Shown here piece by piece: positions 8,857-17,715 of a stretch of DNA of 64,000 bases. Made by a program: the position numbers and the translations under genes. How positions within the stretch are numbered: position 1 is the first letter of the stretch; every line of letters starts with the position of its first letter. The DNA comes from Terriglobia bacterium (lineage in GTDB: Bacteria > Acidobacteriota > Terriglobia > JAIQFV01), in assembly GCA_020072965.1 (NCBI GenBank), contig JAIQFY010000027.1, positions 37,317 through 101,316 on the forward strand. The letters are read 5' to 3'. Under the pieces are notes generated by a model. The model searched no databases. It saw nothing but the letters and a program-made list of their open reading frames with translations, and was not told the DNA's origin.

Positions 8857-10269
8857 ATGAAAAAAGCAGTCTGCTCCTTGTTTGTGCTGCTCGCCCTGGT
8901 CCTGGTCGCGTCGAGCATTTCGTCTCATGCTCAGGCTCAGACAAAACCTTCGGCCAAGGCGGTGCAAACGACCAAAGGAGTCAAAGTAGATTTCAAAGAT
9001 GTAAAGCTTGCAAATGGTTTGCGCGTATTAATCGCGGAAGACCATACGGCTCCAGTGATTTCCTTGGCGGTTACCTACAACACGGGTTCGCGCAATGAGC
9101 GCCAGGGCCGCACCGGCTTTGCGCATCTCTTTGAGCACATGATGTTCAAAGGATCCGAAAATGTCGGAACCGGAGAGCACATGCTCCTCGTGTTTAACAA
9201 TGGCGGGAACCTGAACGGATCCACCAACGAGGATCGCACCAATTACTTTGAAGAGCTGCCGGCCAACCAGCTTGATCTGGCGCTCTTCCTCGAGGCCGAC
9301 CGGATGCGTTCGCTCCCTGCGGCCATCACCAAGGAAAACCTCGACAACCAGCGCAATGCCGTTCAGGAGGAGCGCCGGCTGGGTGTCGACAACCAGCCTT
9401 ATGGTAAGACCGAAGAGAAATTCCAGGAGACCATGTACGACAACTTCACCTACAAGCACTCCGTCATCGGCTCCATGCAAGACCTCAATGCGGCAAGCGT
9501 CGAAGACGTCATCGACTTCTTCCATATCTACTATGCCCCCAACAACGCCGTCCTGGCGCTGGTGGGAGACTTCAAGACGGACGAGGCCCTCGCCAAAATC
9601 AAAAAGTATTTTGAACCGATTCCTTCTCATGCCGCCCCGCCGCCGGTCGATTCCACGGAACCGGACCAAACCGCGGAACGACGCTTCACAATGGAGGATC
9701 AGCTGGCACGACTCCCGCAGCTCGCCATCGGCTACAAGGGGTTCGTCGGGAATACCCCCGACTTCTATGCCATGCAGGTGCTGAACCAGGCCCTCGCCAG
9801 TGGCCAGAGTTCACGGCTTTACCAGATTCTCGTCAAGGAGAAGGAGCTGGTGGCAAACATCTTCGGATTTGTGCGAGAGATGCGCGGACCCGGTTACTAC
9901 CAACTCACCGCGACCTTGAAGCCCACCACGAAGTTCGAGGACGTGGAAGCCGTCATCAATGAAGAGATCGCCAAGTTACAGCAGGAACCCATCGCGGATT
10001 GGGAGCTTCAGAAAGCGAAGAACTCCGCGCGCCGCTTCTCCGTCCAGGCGCTTCAGAGCACGCTCGGCGTGGCCATCCGCCTCAGCCAGTACGGGGTCTA
10101 TTACAACGATCCGAGCTTGATCAACACCCAGTTTGAGAAGGTCGATGCGGTCACCAAAGCGGACGTGCAGCGAGTGGCCAACAAGTATCTGAAGGTAACC
10201 AACCGAACTGTCGCCCAAACCGTACCCAAACCCAAGACCGCCGCATCGCCGGCCGGCATGGAACGCTAA
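8857..10269 (+). CDS. M16 zinc metallopeptidase, catalytic subunit (exported)
   Basis: A 470-aa M16 (pitrilysin/processing-peptidase type) protease. A clear signal peptide (MKKAVCSLFVLLALVLVASS...AQAQ) places it in the periplasm. The inverted zinc motif HLFEH is at residues 90-94, and the third ligand is probably Glu171 in the QEER segment about 77 residues later. An N-terminal M16 domain is followed by the C-terminal M16_C domain (PQLAIGYKG, LASGQSSRLYQILV). AAAGGAG stands eight bases before ATG 8857; upstream in-frame codons are ignored. It is followed after 19 bases by a second M16 gene lacking the zinc motif, the usual active/inactive heterodimer arrangement for peptide degradation. Confidence 0.93.
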   Translation: MKKAVCSLFVLLALVLVASSISSHAQAQTKPSAKAVQTTKGVKVDFKDVKLANGLRVLIAEDHTAPVISLAVTYNTGSRNERQGRTGFAHLFEHMMFKGSENVGTGEHMLLVFNNGGNLNGSTNEDRTNYFEELPANQLDLALFLEADRMRSLPAAITKENLDNQRNAVQEERRLGVDNQPYGKTEEKFQETMYDNFTYKHSVIGSMQDLNAASVEDVIDFFHIYYAPNNAVLALVGDFKTDEALAKIKKYFEPIPSHAAPPPVDSTEPDQTAERRFTMEDQLARLPQLAIGYKGFVGNTPDFYAMQVLNQALASGQSSRLYQILVKEKELVANIFGFVREMRGPGYYQLTATLKPTTKFEDVEAVINEEIAKLQQEPIADWELQKAKNSARRFSVQALQSTLGVAIRLSQYGVYYNDPSLINTQFEKVDAVTKADVQRVANKYLKVTNRTVAQTVPKPKTAASPAGMER

Positions 10270-10288
10270 GAGAGGAGAACACAGAACC

Positions 10289-11776
10289 ATGAACAGAATT
10301 ATCTCAATACTGCGTCGGGCGATGTGGGCGGCAGGTGTCGGAACGATGGCCTGCTCCCTCGCTCTGGCTCAGCAGTCGATGCCCCCCCAATCCGTCAAGG
10401 GTGCTGTCGTTAAAGGCAAGGCGCCGGTCAGCAGTGAGGTTCTGAAAGTCAAGCTTCCCAAGCCCACGGAAAAAAAGCTGAGCAACGGGCTTCAAGTGAT
10501 TGTGCTCGAAAACCATAAGCTGCCGACTTTCAACATGCAGATGGTCATACTGGCGGGCGGGATTTCGGACCCCGTGGGCAAGCCCGGTCTTGCGCAGGGC
10601 ACCGCCACCATGCTGCGCGAAGGAACCAAGACCCGTACGAGCAAACAAATTGCCGAGCAGATCGACTCCCTGGGTGCGACGCTTACCGCCAACGCCAGTT
10701 TGTCTTCCATTACGAGCACTGTCTCGGCATCGGGCCTGACCGACAATTTGGATGGGGCAATGGAATTATTTGCGGACGTCATCCTGAATCCCAGTTTCCC
10801 TGCCGATGAGTTCACCAAATTAAAGACCCGAATGATGGCACAACTCCGTCAGGCGCGGTCCCAACCGGGATTTCTGGCCAACGAAATGTTCTCCAAAGCC
10901 ATGTATGGCGAGCATCCGGCCGGGCGCATCGCCCCAACCCCGGAAGTCATTCAGAGCTTCACGCCTGAAATGCTGACGCAGTTCCACACCACCTATTACC
11001 GGCCCAATAACGCGATTTTTGCGATCGTGGGCGACGTGAAGCCGGATGAGATTGTTGCCAAGCTTGAAAAGGCTTTTGCCGCGTGGAAGCCCGCCGACGT
11101 GCCGAAAACCGTGATTCCCAAGGCAGGCGAACCCGGCGCGGCGAAGATCCGCCTGGTGGACCGGCCGGGCTCGGTCCAAACCAACCTTCTCGTCGGGGAT
11201 CTGACTATCGAGCGGACCGACCCGGATTATTGCCCTCTCGAGGTGATGAACCGGGTGATCGGCGGTGGGCCCAGTGGACGGCTCTTCATGAACTTGCGTG
11301 AGGACAAAGGGTACACCTACGGGGCCTACAGCAACGTCAGCGCGTTCAAGTACCGCGGGGCCTTCCAGGCCAACACCGAGGTTCGCACCAACGTTACGGA
11401 CGGAGCCATGAAGGAGCTGATGTATGAAATCAAGCGCCTCCGCGATGAAAAGGTGCCAGCCGCAGAGTTCGAAAATGGCAAGCGGGCCATCATCGGCGGG
11501 TTCGCGCTCGAACTGGAATCTCCCCAACGGGTGCTTCAAAACATTATTACCCAGAAGCTCTACAACCTGCCGGCCGATTACTGGGATACTTACCCCCAGA
11601 AGATTGCCGCTGTGACTGTGGACGATGTCCAGCGCGTTGCCAAGAAGTATCTCGACCTCGATCATCAGCAGGTGGTGGCCGTGGGCGACGCCAAGCAGAT
11701 TGAAGAGCCTTTGAAGAAGTACGGCGCCATCGAAGTCTACGACACCGAAGGCAAACTGAAACCTGTGGGCCAGTAA
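10289..11776 (+). CDS. M16 peptidase family protein, non-catalytic partner (exported)
   Basis: A 495-aa M16 homologue with a signal peptide (MACSLALAQQ region). At the position where the zinc motif HxxEH should be, it reads GLAQGTATMLREG, so the zinc ligands are absent. The C-terminal M16_C features are intact (GGGPSGRLFMNLREDKGYTYGAYS). By analogy with alpha subunits of the mitochondrial processing peptidase and paired bacterial M16 proteins, it probably holds or positions substrate for the catalytic subunit encoded just upstream. GAGAGGAG sits ahead of the ATG with a longish 11-base spacing. Co-transcription with the upstream gene is very likely. Confidence 0.92.
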   Translation: MNRIISILRRAMWAAGVGTMACSLALAQQSMPPQSVKGAVVKGKAPVSSEVLKVKLPKPTEKKLSNGLQVIVLENHKLPTFNMQMVILAGGISDPVGKPGLAQGTATMLREGTKTRTSKQIAEQIDSLGATLTANASLSSITSTVSASGLTDNLDGAMELFADVILNPSFPADEFTKLKTRMMAQLRQARSQPGFLANEMFSKAMYGEHPAGRIAPTPEVIQSFTPEMLTQFHTTYYRPNNAIFAIVGDVKPDEIVAKLEKAFAAWKPADVPKTVIPKAGEPGAAKIRLVDRPGSVQTNLLVGDLTIERTDPDYCPLEVMNRVIGGGPSGRLFMNLREDKGYTYGAYSNVSAFKYRGAFQANTEVRTNVTDGAMKELMYEIKRLRDEKVPAAEFENGKRAIIGGFALELESPQRVLQNIITQKLYNLPADYWDTYPQKIAAVTVDDVQRVAKKYLDLDHQQVVAVGDAKQIEEPLKKYGAIEVYDTEGKLKPVGQ

Positions 11777-11798
11777 CACTTCCCGACTCCGCAGGGTC

Positions 11799-11860
11799 AG
11801 GGACAGACACCTATCTTTTCGTGTTCTCCAAATTTGTACAGCGAGCAGGTGTCTGTCCCT
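11799..11860. repeat. REPIN-like palindrome, copy 1
   Basis: A 62-base element with 14-base perfect inverted arms, AGGGACAGACACCT (11799-11812) and its complement (11847-11860), around a 34-base loop. An element with identical arms and identical loop length lies at 25195-25256. The loops differ but share the end ACAG..AGC before the right arm. It sits 22 bases after the M16 operon stop and could act as a transcription terminator hairpin. The 230 bases that follow, up to the pseudouridine synthase gene, show nothing else. Confidence 0.8.
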
Positions 11861-12090
11861 TTCCCCTTTCGGAGTTTTGCATTGGTAGCCCCGGCGAACA
11901 TTTTTCTCGCCGGGGGCTTTTGCCCGAAACACGCAAAATCGTAAATTCAGATTCAATTGGAGCTCTATCATCCATCTCCTTTTTCATTATCCATTTCGCC
12001 GAATGAATCCCCACGTCTGACACGATTTTCCCATTATTCAACCGTACAGTTGAAAATCGAAAAGAGCTAGAACAACCATCAGAGGATGCT

Positions 12091-12975
12091 TTGAAGGCGC
12101 CGCTTCCGATGATCGACGGGGTTTCTCCGAGTTGCAAATGGCTTCCGGCAGGTCCATGGGAGACTGTTCTGGATTTTCTGAAAGAGCGTCACCCCCAAGT
12201 TGAAACTGCAACCTGGCTGTCCCGGATGGCAAGGGGGCAGGTGGTGGATGAGACCGGGCTTTGCCTGAATCCGGGAAGTCCTTACCGTGTTGGAGCCTGC
12301 ATCTTCTACTACCGCGAGCTTGAGTCGGAAAGCAGTATCCCCTTTGTTGAGTCCGTTCTCTATCAGGATGAACATCTCCTGGTAGTCGATAAACCTCATT
12401 TTTTGCCCGTGGCCCCTTCGGGTCGGTTCCTTCATGAAACCTTGCTCGTCCGATTGAGAAAGAAAGGGGGGCTGGAAACGCTCGCCCCAATCCACCGAAT
12501 CGACCGGGAAGCAGCTGGGGTTGTCATGTTTTCTCTCAATCCAGCAACAAGACGGCATTACGCGTCACTTTTTCAAAATCGGAAGGTCAAGAAAGTGTAC
12601 GAGGCTCTGGCGGGTACCCTTCCGGGACTGAGTTTTCCTATGACGCGCCGGAGCCGAATCGTGGCGGGAGAACCCTTTTTTCGAATGAAGGAAATCGAGG
12701 GGGTACCAAACTCCGAAACTTACATTGAGGTCTTCAAGAAAATGAACGGAGGGACGCTCTATCAGGTAAGTCCCGTAACAGGCAGAAAACACCAAATCCG
12801 TCTGCATCTCTCGGGGTTAGGGATTCCGATCGTGAATGACAAACTCTATCCTGTGACGCGGTCGGCGGAGGACGACGATTTTTCCAGCCCCCTTAAACTA
12901 TTGGCGAAATCAGTTTCCTTTCAAGATCCATTGACCCGGAGAGAACGCTACTTTGAAAGCGGGAGAACGCTTTAG
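12091..12975 (+). CDS. RluA-family pseudouridine synthase
   Basis: A 294-aa RNA pseudouridine synthase that isomerises uridine in rRNA or tRNA. The catalytic-loop sequence HRIDREAAGVVMF carries the invariant Asp, preceded by LLVVDKPHFLPVAPSGR (family motif I) and followed by KVYEAL and the C-terminal GRKHQIRLHLSGLGIPI...D.LYP motif. The N-terminal 80 residues look like a degenerate S4-like region. The target nucleotide cannot be assigned; RluA/TruC-like 23S or tRNA position 32/746 enzymes are closest in feel. The start is either TTG 12091, with AGAGGA four bases ahead, or ATG 12109; the longer form is reported. Confidence 0.85.
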   Translation: MKAPLPMIDGVSPSCKWLPAGPWETVLDFLKERHPQVETATWLSRMARGQVVDETGLCLNPGSPYRVGACIFYYRELESESSIPFVESVLYQDEHLLVVDKPHFLPVAPSGRFLHETLLVRLRKKGGLETLAPIHRIDREAAGVVMFSLNPATRRHYASLFQNRKVKKVYEALAGTLPGLSFPMTRRSRIVAGEPFFRMKEIEGVPNSETYIEVFKKMNGGTLYQVSPVTGRKHQIRLHLSGLGIPIVNDKLYPVTRSAEDDDFSSPLKLLAKSVSFQDPLTRRERYFESGRTL

Positions 12976-13251
12976 TGTGGCGAAGTGACGGAGCGGCAGA
13001 ACCGGGTTTCAACAATCACCAGGATTCGTGTTTTCGTCATAGACGATTTTCTTAAGCCTCGCGCCCTCTTCAACGCGAGCATGAACCGACGGATCCGCAT
13101 AACTAGCTTGGTATAGTGCATACCCCAGTAGGCTCCTCCGATCCTCAAAAGTGACGGCCCAACGCCAGAACCGTCATATGACCTCAATCCTTGTTTCGAT
13201 CTGCAAATAGACCTGCACTTTCTTTATTCGCATGGACTGTGAGGGCCCGCG
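12976..13251. other. Intergenic region, no gene recognised
   Basis: Together with the promoter and leader up to 13419, this is about 440 bases without a supported gene. A minus-strand open frame at 12972-13187 has no start signal or recognisable domain. The sigma-operon promoter lies just downstream. Confidence 0.45.
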
Positions 13252-13281
13252 TTGACCCCCGTTTGACCCTTGGGGTATGAT
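13252..13281 (+). promoter_or_regulatory. Candidate sigma-70-type promoter of the ECF/CHAT operon
   Basis: TTGACC (13252-13257) is separated by 18 bases from TATGAT (13276-13281). This is close to the housekeeping consensus and about 140 bases upstream of the ECF start. It does not resemble an ECF-type GGAACTT promoter, so the operon may have basal housekeeping transcription. Confidence 0.4.
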
Positions 13282-13419
13282 CGGTCTTATCATAGCCGAA
13301 CCTCACCCACACGGGTGGGCGGTAGCTGACCCTGCGCACAAGAGAGTATCGCGCACTTTACGAATTACACTTCTAACCTTAAGGGATTGTTCCGAAACAC
13401 GATCCCAAACGTACTCAGT

Positions 13420-13887
13420 ATGGACAGGTTCGAGGAATTATATCGCCGGCATGTCCAAGCGGTGTTCCGCTTCGCGCTCAGTTGCGTGAGCCGGCGGGAG
13501 ATCGCGGAAGAGATCACAAGCGAGGCGTTCCTTGCGCTCTTGCGCCACCTCGATGGGATCGACCAGGGGCAACTCCCGGGGTGGTTGATAACCGTCGCTC
13601 GCAACCGGGCGCTCGACTACTGGAGGCGCAGGGCAACTGAGCAGAAGTACCTTGACGGGTGGGAGGATCCTCCGCCCGTTGAAGTGAATTGGACAGACGG
13701 ATTCATAGTAGACAATCCGGATTTGAAGCCGATCCATCGGCTGTGCCTCACATTGCGCTACGTGGAAGGCATGAGCCGGGCAGAAATAGCCCAATCCATC
13801 GGGCTTTCGGAAACGCAGGTTAAGGGACATCTGCAATACGGTCTTCAATTGCTGCGCAAGACCATGGCAGAAAAGGAAAGAAAATGA
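13420..13887 (+). CDS. ECF RNA polymerase sigma factor
   Basis: A 155-aa extracytoplasmic-function sigma factor. Region 2 is at residues 1-65 (FEELYRRHVQAVFRFAL, then EIAEEITSEAFLALLRHL and LPGWLITVARNRALDYWRRR). Region 4 is at about 100-150 (LTLRYVEGMSRAEIAQSIGL with the recognition helix SETQVKGHLQYGLQLLRK). The linker is short and there is no sigma-1 or C-terminal extension. ATG 13420 is preferred; a TTG at 13387 would add 11 residues and has AAGGG nearby. Its stop overlaps the next ATG by four bases (ATGA), so it is translationally coupled to the anti-sigma gene. It probably directs transcription of envelope-related genes once released. Confidence 0.9.
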   Translation: MDRFEELYRRHVQAVFRFALSCVSRREIAEEITSEAFLALLRHLDGIDQGQLPGWLITVARNRALDYWRRRATEQKYLDGWEDPPPVEVNWTDGFIVDNPDLKPIHRLCLTLRYVEGMSRAEIAQSIGLSETQVKGHLQYGLQLLRKTMAEKERK

Positions 13888-14813
13888 ACAAGCTCCCCAG
13901 CGACCTCGACGCCTTCGAGGCGGAGGCAATCAAAGAGTCCGGCGGCCTTCTGGACTCGCTCCGGAAGCAAAGATCCGACTGCCCGCCCGTGCCGATGCTC
14001 CGAGCGGCACACGCCGGAGTGCTCACAGAGGAAGTGCAATCCGCAGTCACGGCCCATGTCGCCGGCTGCCGGCTGTGCCGGGTCCTGCAAGCGGACTTTG
14101 CGGCTTTGGATTCGACCGAGGCTTCGCCGCAAGAGGTCGAGCAGATCCTCATCCATGTGCGTCGTCAAGCCGGCAAATCGGACGGCTCCTCGTTCTGGAG
14201 ATTCAATATCTTTTCATGGCGGACGGCGATGGCCACCGCCGCTTTGGTGCTCAGTGTTGTCCTCATCGTGTGGGAGGTCAAGACCCCGCAACAGCCGGGT
14301 CCGGTGCCCTCACCGGTAGCAGAAGTGAAGCCGACCCCCGCCCCACAAATCCCTGAAGCATTCCGGCTGGAAAAGCCGGCGGTGAAGATGACTCTCGGCG
14401 TCCTCACCTGGAGAAGCAACAAGAACGGTCGTGACCAGTTCCTCAAAGACATGGCACCAGCGCTCGAAGCCTACCGCAATGATAACTTTAACGCCTCGGC
14501 CGACTCCCTTCAAACACTGTCCTCAAAGTACAGCGAATCGGTCGAGGTTTTCTTTTATCTCGGAGTAAGCCGTCTCTTCCTCGCAGAATACCCAGCCGCC
14601 ATCAAGGCGCTCGAACAGGCCGCACGCCTCGCAGATGATTCTTTCTCCCCCGATGTTTTGTGGTATCTTTCCATCAGTTGCCAGCGCTCCGGGCAAACCG
14701 AAATGGCCCGGGGTTATTTGCAGCAACTCTGCGGAGGATCGAGCGGGTATGCCGCGCGTGCCTGCGTGGCTCTAAATGGACTTGACAGCTCTGCGGCTGC
14801 CCCGCTTCGTTAG
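13884..14813 (+). CDS. Membrane zinc anti-sigma factor with extracytoplasmic TPR-like domain
   Basis: A 309-aa protein. The cytosolic N-terminus contains HVAGCRLC (His58, Cys62, Cys65), matching the HxxxCxxC zinc anti-sigma signature. A single transmembrane helix spans about residues 111-131 (TAMATAALVLSVVLIVWEV). A Pro-rich linker follows (about 132-165), then a helical outer domain, about 190-295, with TPR-like pattern (FFYLGVSRLFLAEYPAAIKALEQAARL, YLSISCQRSGQTEMARGYL). It should hold the upstream ECF factor inactive at the membrane. The long outer domain is unusual for the class and could be a docking site for the TPR-CHAT protein encoded 35 bases downstream. The start overlaps the sigma stop by four bases. 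Confidence 0.82.
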   Translation: MNKLPSDLDAFEAEAIKESGGLLDSLRKQRSDCPPVPMLRAAHAGVLTEEVQSAVTAHVAGCRLCRVLQADFAALDSTEASPQEVEQILIHVRRQAGKSDGSSFWRFNIFSWRTAMATAALVLSVVLIVWEVKTPQQPGPVPSPVAEVKPTPAPQIPEAFRLEKPAVKMTLGVLTWRSNKNGRDQFLKDMAPALEAYRNDNFNASADSLQTLSSKYSESVEVFFYLGVSRLFLAEYPAAIKALEQAARLADDSFSPDVLWYLSISCQRSGQTEMARGYLQQLCGGSSGYAARACVALNGLDSSAAAPLR

Positions 14814-14848
14814 CCTTCCTCCCACCGGCCAACAACACGATCACATCT

Positions 14849-17677
14849 ATGAAAATGTTTTTGAGGACTCCTCGTCTCCTTGGGAGCGTCGCGGTTGCCC
14901 TCTTTCAACTCACCACATTTGTGCCCCAGAGTTTTGGCGGATGCTGTCTAAGAGAAAATCCCCAGGACGTCAAGGCACCCGGTACCCTCCAAGAAGAATT
15001 GGACGCCGCCGACCGGCTGGTCGCGGAGGGAAAGGGCGAAGCGGCGCGGAAACTCTATGAGGCAGCAGCGGCGCGAGCCCAAAGCGAGAAGAACGGCGTT
15101 CTTGAATCGCGTGCGCTGGCCTCCATCGGACGGCTGCTTTCCCGTGCGACCCAGTACGTTGAAGCCCAGAAGTATTTGACCCAGGCACTGCCCCTGGCCG
15201 AGGCTGCTGGCGACCATGCCGCCGTCGCGCGGGTATGCGATTCGCTCGGGATTGCCGCCCGATACTTGGGTCGAGCCGACGAGGCCCGGACCTGGTACAA
15301 GAAAGCAGCGGAAGCCGCCGGCCTGGCCGGGGACCTCCGACTCCAAACCAACAGCCTGATTAACCTCGCTGGCTTGATGGAATCGTCTGACCCTAATGCC
15401 GAGAGAACAATCCGCGATGCGACAGAGGTCGCCCACAAAATAGGCGACAAGGATCTCGAGGGGCGGGCTTTTCATCGATGGGGAGACTTTCTATTCACAA
15501 CCGGCGATTTCGCCGCAGCGATGGAGAAACTGGATCGCGCCGCTGCACTCTTAGGGGAAATCCGGGATGATGAGGAGCTGGCCAGGGTCTACACCAGTAT
15601 GGGCCGACTGAACCGCGCGCACGGTCGGCCGGCCGAAGCGATCCCGCTCTATGAAAAAGCACTCCATATTCAACAGGCGGTGGGCGACAAGGTCGGTGTG
15701 ATTCAGAGCTTGAACGCCATGGGTGTGGCTTATCAGGGTCAAGACGATAACAAACGGGCCCGTGAATACTTCGAAAGGGCTTACGAATTGGCCCTCAAGA
15801 CCGATTCTCCCCGCATCATCGACTTCATGCGTGCCAACCTGGCTGGAAATCTCATCGATCTCCACGAATATGCGCGGGCTGCACCGTTGCTGGAGGAAGT
15901 GCTGCGCCGCGGCGCCGACTCCAATCTGGCGTTCCGTCACGCTCAGCTGTCGGCGGCATACGAAGGAATGGGGCATCTTACCGCCGCGCGCGAGCAGGCC
16001 GACAAAGCGGTGGAATTGGCGTCCGCCAGAGTTGATTACATGCCGGTGGCCATGTCCCAAAGGGCCGAGGTTCGAGAACTGCAGGGTGATTTTCCCGGGG
16101 CGCTGGAGGATGCGCTGGAAGTCATCCGTGTTACCGAGGGAATACGGGAGAGGCTTGTGCCTCTGGATTTCATGAAACAGGGATTCAGTTCATATTACCA
16201 GCTGGGCTACTCCTTCCTGGTGGGATTGTACCTTCGCCTTGGAAAGCCGGAGAAAGCGCTCGAGGTGGCTGAATTGGCCCGGGCGCGGGCCTTCCTGGAC
16301 TTGCTCGCCACCAAGGAAGTCCGTTTGAAGGCAGCCGACGAATCCGCGGTTGCCGCCCTTCGCCGCATCGAAAAGGAACTCCGGGCGCAAGGCATTGATC
16401 CGGCGGAAGCCGCCAGCGCTTCGGAAAACAAATCCAACCCGGTGAAGCGAACCGGCGAAGCAGAATCCTTGCTCCAAAAATGGAAATCGGGGAGTCCGGA
16501 ACTACAGAGCTTCGTTGCGGCCACCCCCCAGACAGCTGCTGAGATCATTGCTACAGCTGCCCATCTCCATTCCACGCTCATTAATTATTGGGCTGGAAAG
16601 GATGCGCTTTACATCTGGGTGGTCAAGCCGGAAGGCAAAGTGGCATCACGGCGGGTGGAGGTTACTGAGAGGCGTCTGACCGAACTCGTCAATGCGGCCT
16701 CAGCGGTCGGAGCTTCGACCCGGCAAGGTTCGACCCCCATTGTGCGAGGACCTGCTCAGATAGTATCGCCTGCTGCTTCGAAAGTAGGTTGGACCGAGCT
16801 GTACAATCTGCTCATTTTGCCCGTGAGACAGTGGCTCCCGTCCCGGGGACATCGACTGACCATCATCCCGCACGGTCCCCTGATGCGACTTTCGTTTGCA
16901 GCGCTGGCAAACGAGAAGGGCCGCTATTTGCTGGAAGATTACCCGCTGCACTATGCCCCGGCGGCAGCGCTTCTTGAATTCTTGGCGGCGAAGAAACGCG
17001 AAAAGGACGGCGTGCCCCATTTCCTGCTGGTGGCCGATCCGGCGTTCCCTTCCGCCGTGAAAGGCGAAGACCCTCTTTCACCGTTGCCGGGAGCGCGCGC
17101 GGAGGTTCGGAGTATTGCTCACCTTTTGCCGGCGGAGGCCGTCACAATGCTCCAGGGCCCAACAGCCGACAAGCAGGCGGTTACGGCTTGGATGAGCCGC
17201 TCCTCGGTGATACATTTCGCGACCCATGGCGTGGGACAGGATTACCAGCCACTGGACTCCTATCTCGCCTTGAGCGGCGGCAACGTGGTGGCCGATTCCC
17301 GCCTATCGGCCAAGGATATCTATGCCCTTGACCTGCACGCCAACTTAGTGGTTCTCAGTTCCTGCCGGTCCGGTGGTGGCAAGTTGACGGGAGAAGGGAT
17401 CGCTGCCCTTGCGCGGGCCTTTCTTTATGCGGGCGCTCCTTCGCTCATCGTTTCGCTATGGGATGTGCCCGACCAGCCGGCCAACCGCCTTCTTCCAGGA
17501 TTCTATGCTTCCTGGCTGCACGGGAGCGACAAGATTGACGCCCTTCGCGCGGCGCAGCTTCACCTGCTCAGGGAGCTACGCGCCGGCCGCGTGAAAGTGC
17601 GGACACCTGCCGGCGACCTGGTGCTCCCTGAACATCCAGTCCTTTGGGCCGGCTTTGTCCTCCTTGGCGAGCCCTGA
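14849..17677 (+). CDS. Exported TPR-CHAT caspase-like protein
   Basis: A 942-aa protein. The N-terminal 30 residues look like a signal peptide (LLGSVAVALFQLTTFVPQSFG) ending at a Cys pair. TPR repeats run from about 45 to 470 (for example LARVYTSMGRLNRAHGRPAEAIPLYEKAL). A coiled helical stretch lies at about 490-560, and a CHAT domain at about 570-942. The caspase-type dyad is visible: HFATHG, where His793 is the likely catalytic residue, and LSSCRSG with Cys839, followed by GEGIAALARAFLYAGAPSLIVSLWDVPD, typical of CHAT. It lies 35 bases after the anti-sigma gene in the same operon, which suggests a role in that signalling pathway, perhaps cleaving the anti-sigma factor. The start lacks a clear ribosome-binding site; ATG 14855 is an alternative. 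Confidence 0.9.
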   Translation: MKMFLRTPRLLGSVAVALFQLTTFVPQSFGGCCLRENPQDVKAPGTLQEELDAADRLVAEGKGEAARKLYEAAAARAQSEKNGVLESRALASIGRLLSRATQYVEAQKYLTQALPLAEAAGDHAAVARVCDSLGIAARYLGRADEARTWYKKAAEAAGLAGDLRLQTNSLINLAGLMESSDPNAERTIRDATEVAHKIGDKDLEGRAFHRWGDFLFTTGDFAAAMEKLDRAAALLGEIRDDEELARVYTSMGRLNRAHGRPAEAIPLYEKALHIQQAVGDKVGVIQSLNAMGVAYQGQDDNKRAREYFERAYELALKTDSPRIIDFMRANLAGNLIDLHEYARAAPLLEEVLRRGADSNLAFRHAQLSAAYEGMGHLTAAREQADKAVELASARVDYMPVAMSQRAEVRELQGDFPGALEDALEVIRVTEGIRERLVPLDFMKQGFSSYYQLGYSFLVGLYLRLGKPEKALEVAELARARAFLDLLATKEVRLKAADESAVAALRRIEKELRAQGIDPAEAASASENKSNPVKRTGEAESLLQKWKSGSPELQSFVAATPQTAAEIIATAAHLHSTLINYWAGKDALYIWVVKPEGKVASRRVEVTERRLTELVNAASAVGASTRQGSTPIVRGPAQIVSPAASKVGWTELYNLLILPVRQWLPSRGHRLTIIPHGPLMRLSFAALANEKGRYLLEDYPLHYAPAAALLEFLAAKKREKDGVPHFLLVADPAFPSAVKGEDPLSPLPGARAEVRSIAHLLPAEAVTMLQGPTADKQAVTAWMSRSSVIHFATHGVGQDYQPLDSYLALSGGNVVADSRLSAKDIYALDLHANLVVLSSCRSGGGKLTGEGIAALARAFLYAGAPSLIVSLWDVPDQPANRLLPGFYASWLHGSDKIDALRAAQLHLLRELRAGRVKVRTPAGDLVLPEHPVLWAGFVLLGEP

Positions 17678-17715
17678 GCCCTCGCGACCTAGCGTAAGGC
17701 CAACTTCAATGCTTG

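Noticed and set aside
13252..17677. Type III-E CRISPR-associated identity for the TPR-CHAT/sigma operon
   Set aside because: No repeat-spacer array, no Cas7-11-like effector, no adaptation genes, and the CHAT protein has an export signal. Only the logic is similar.
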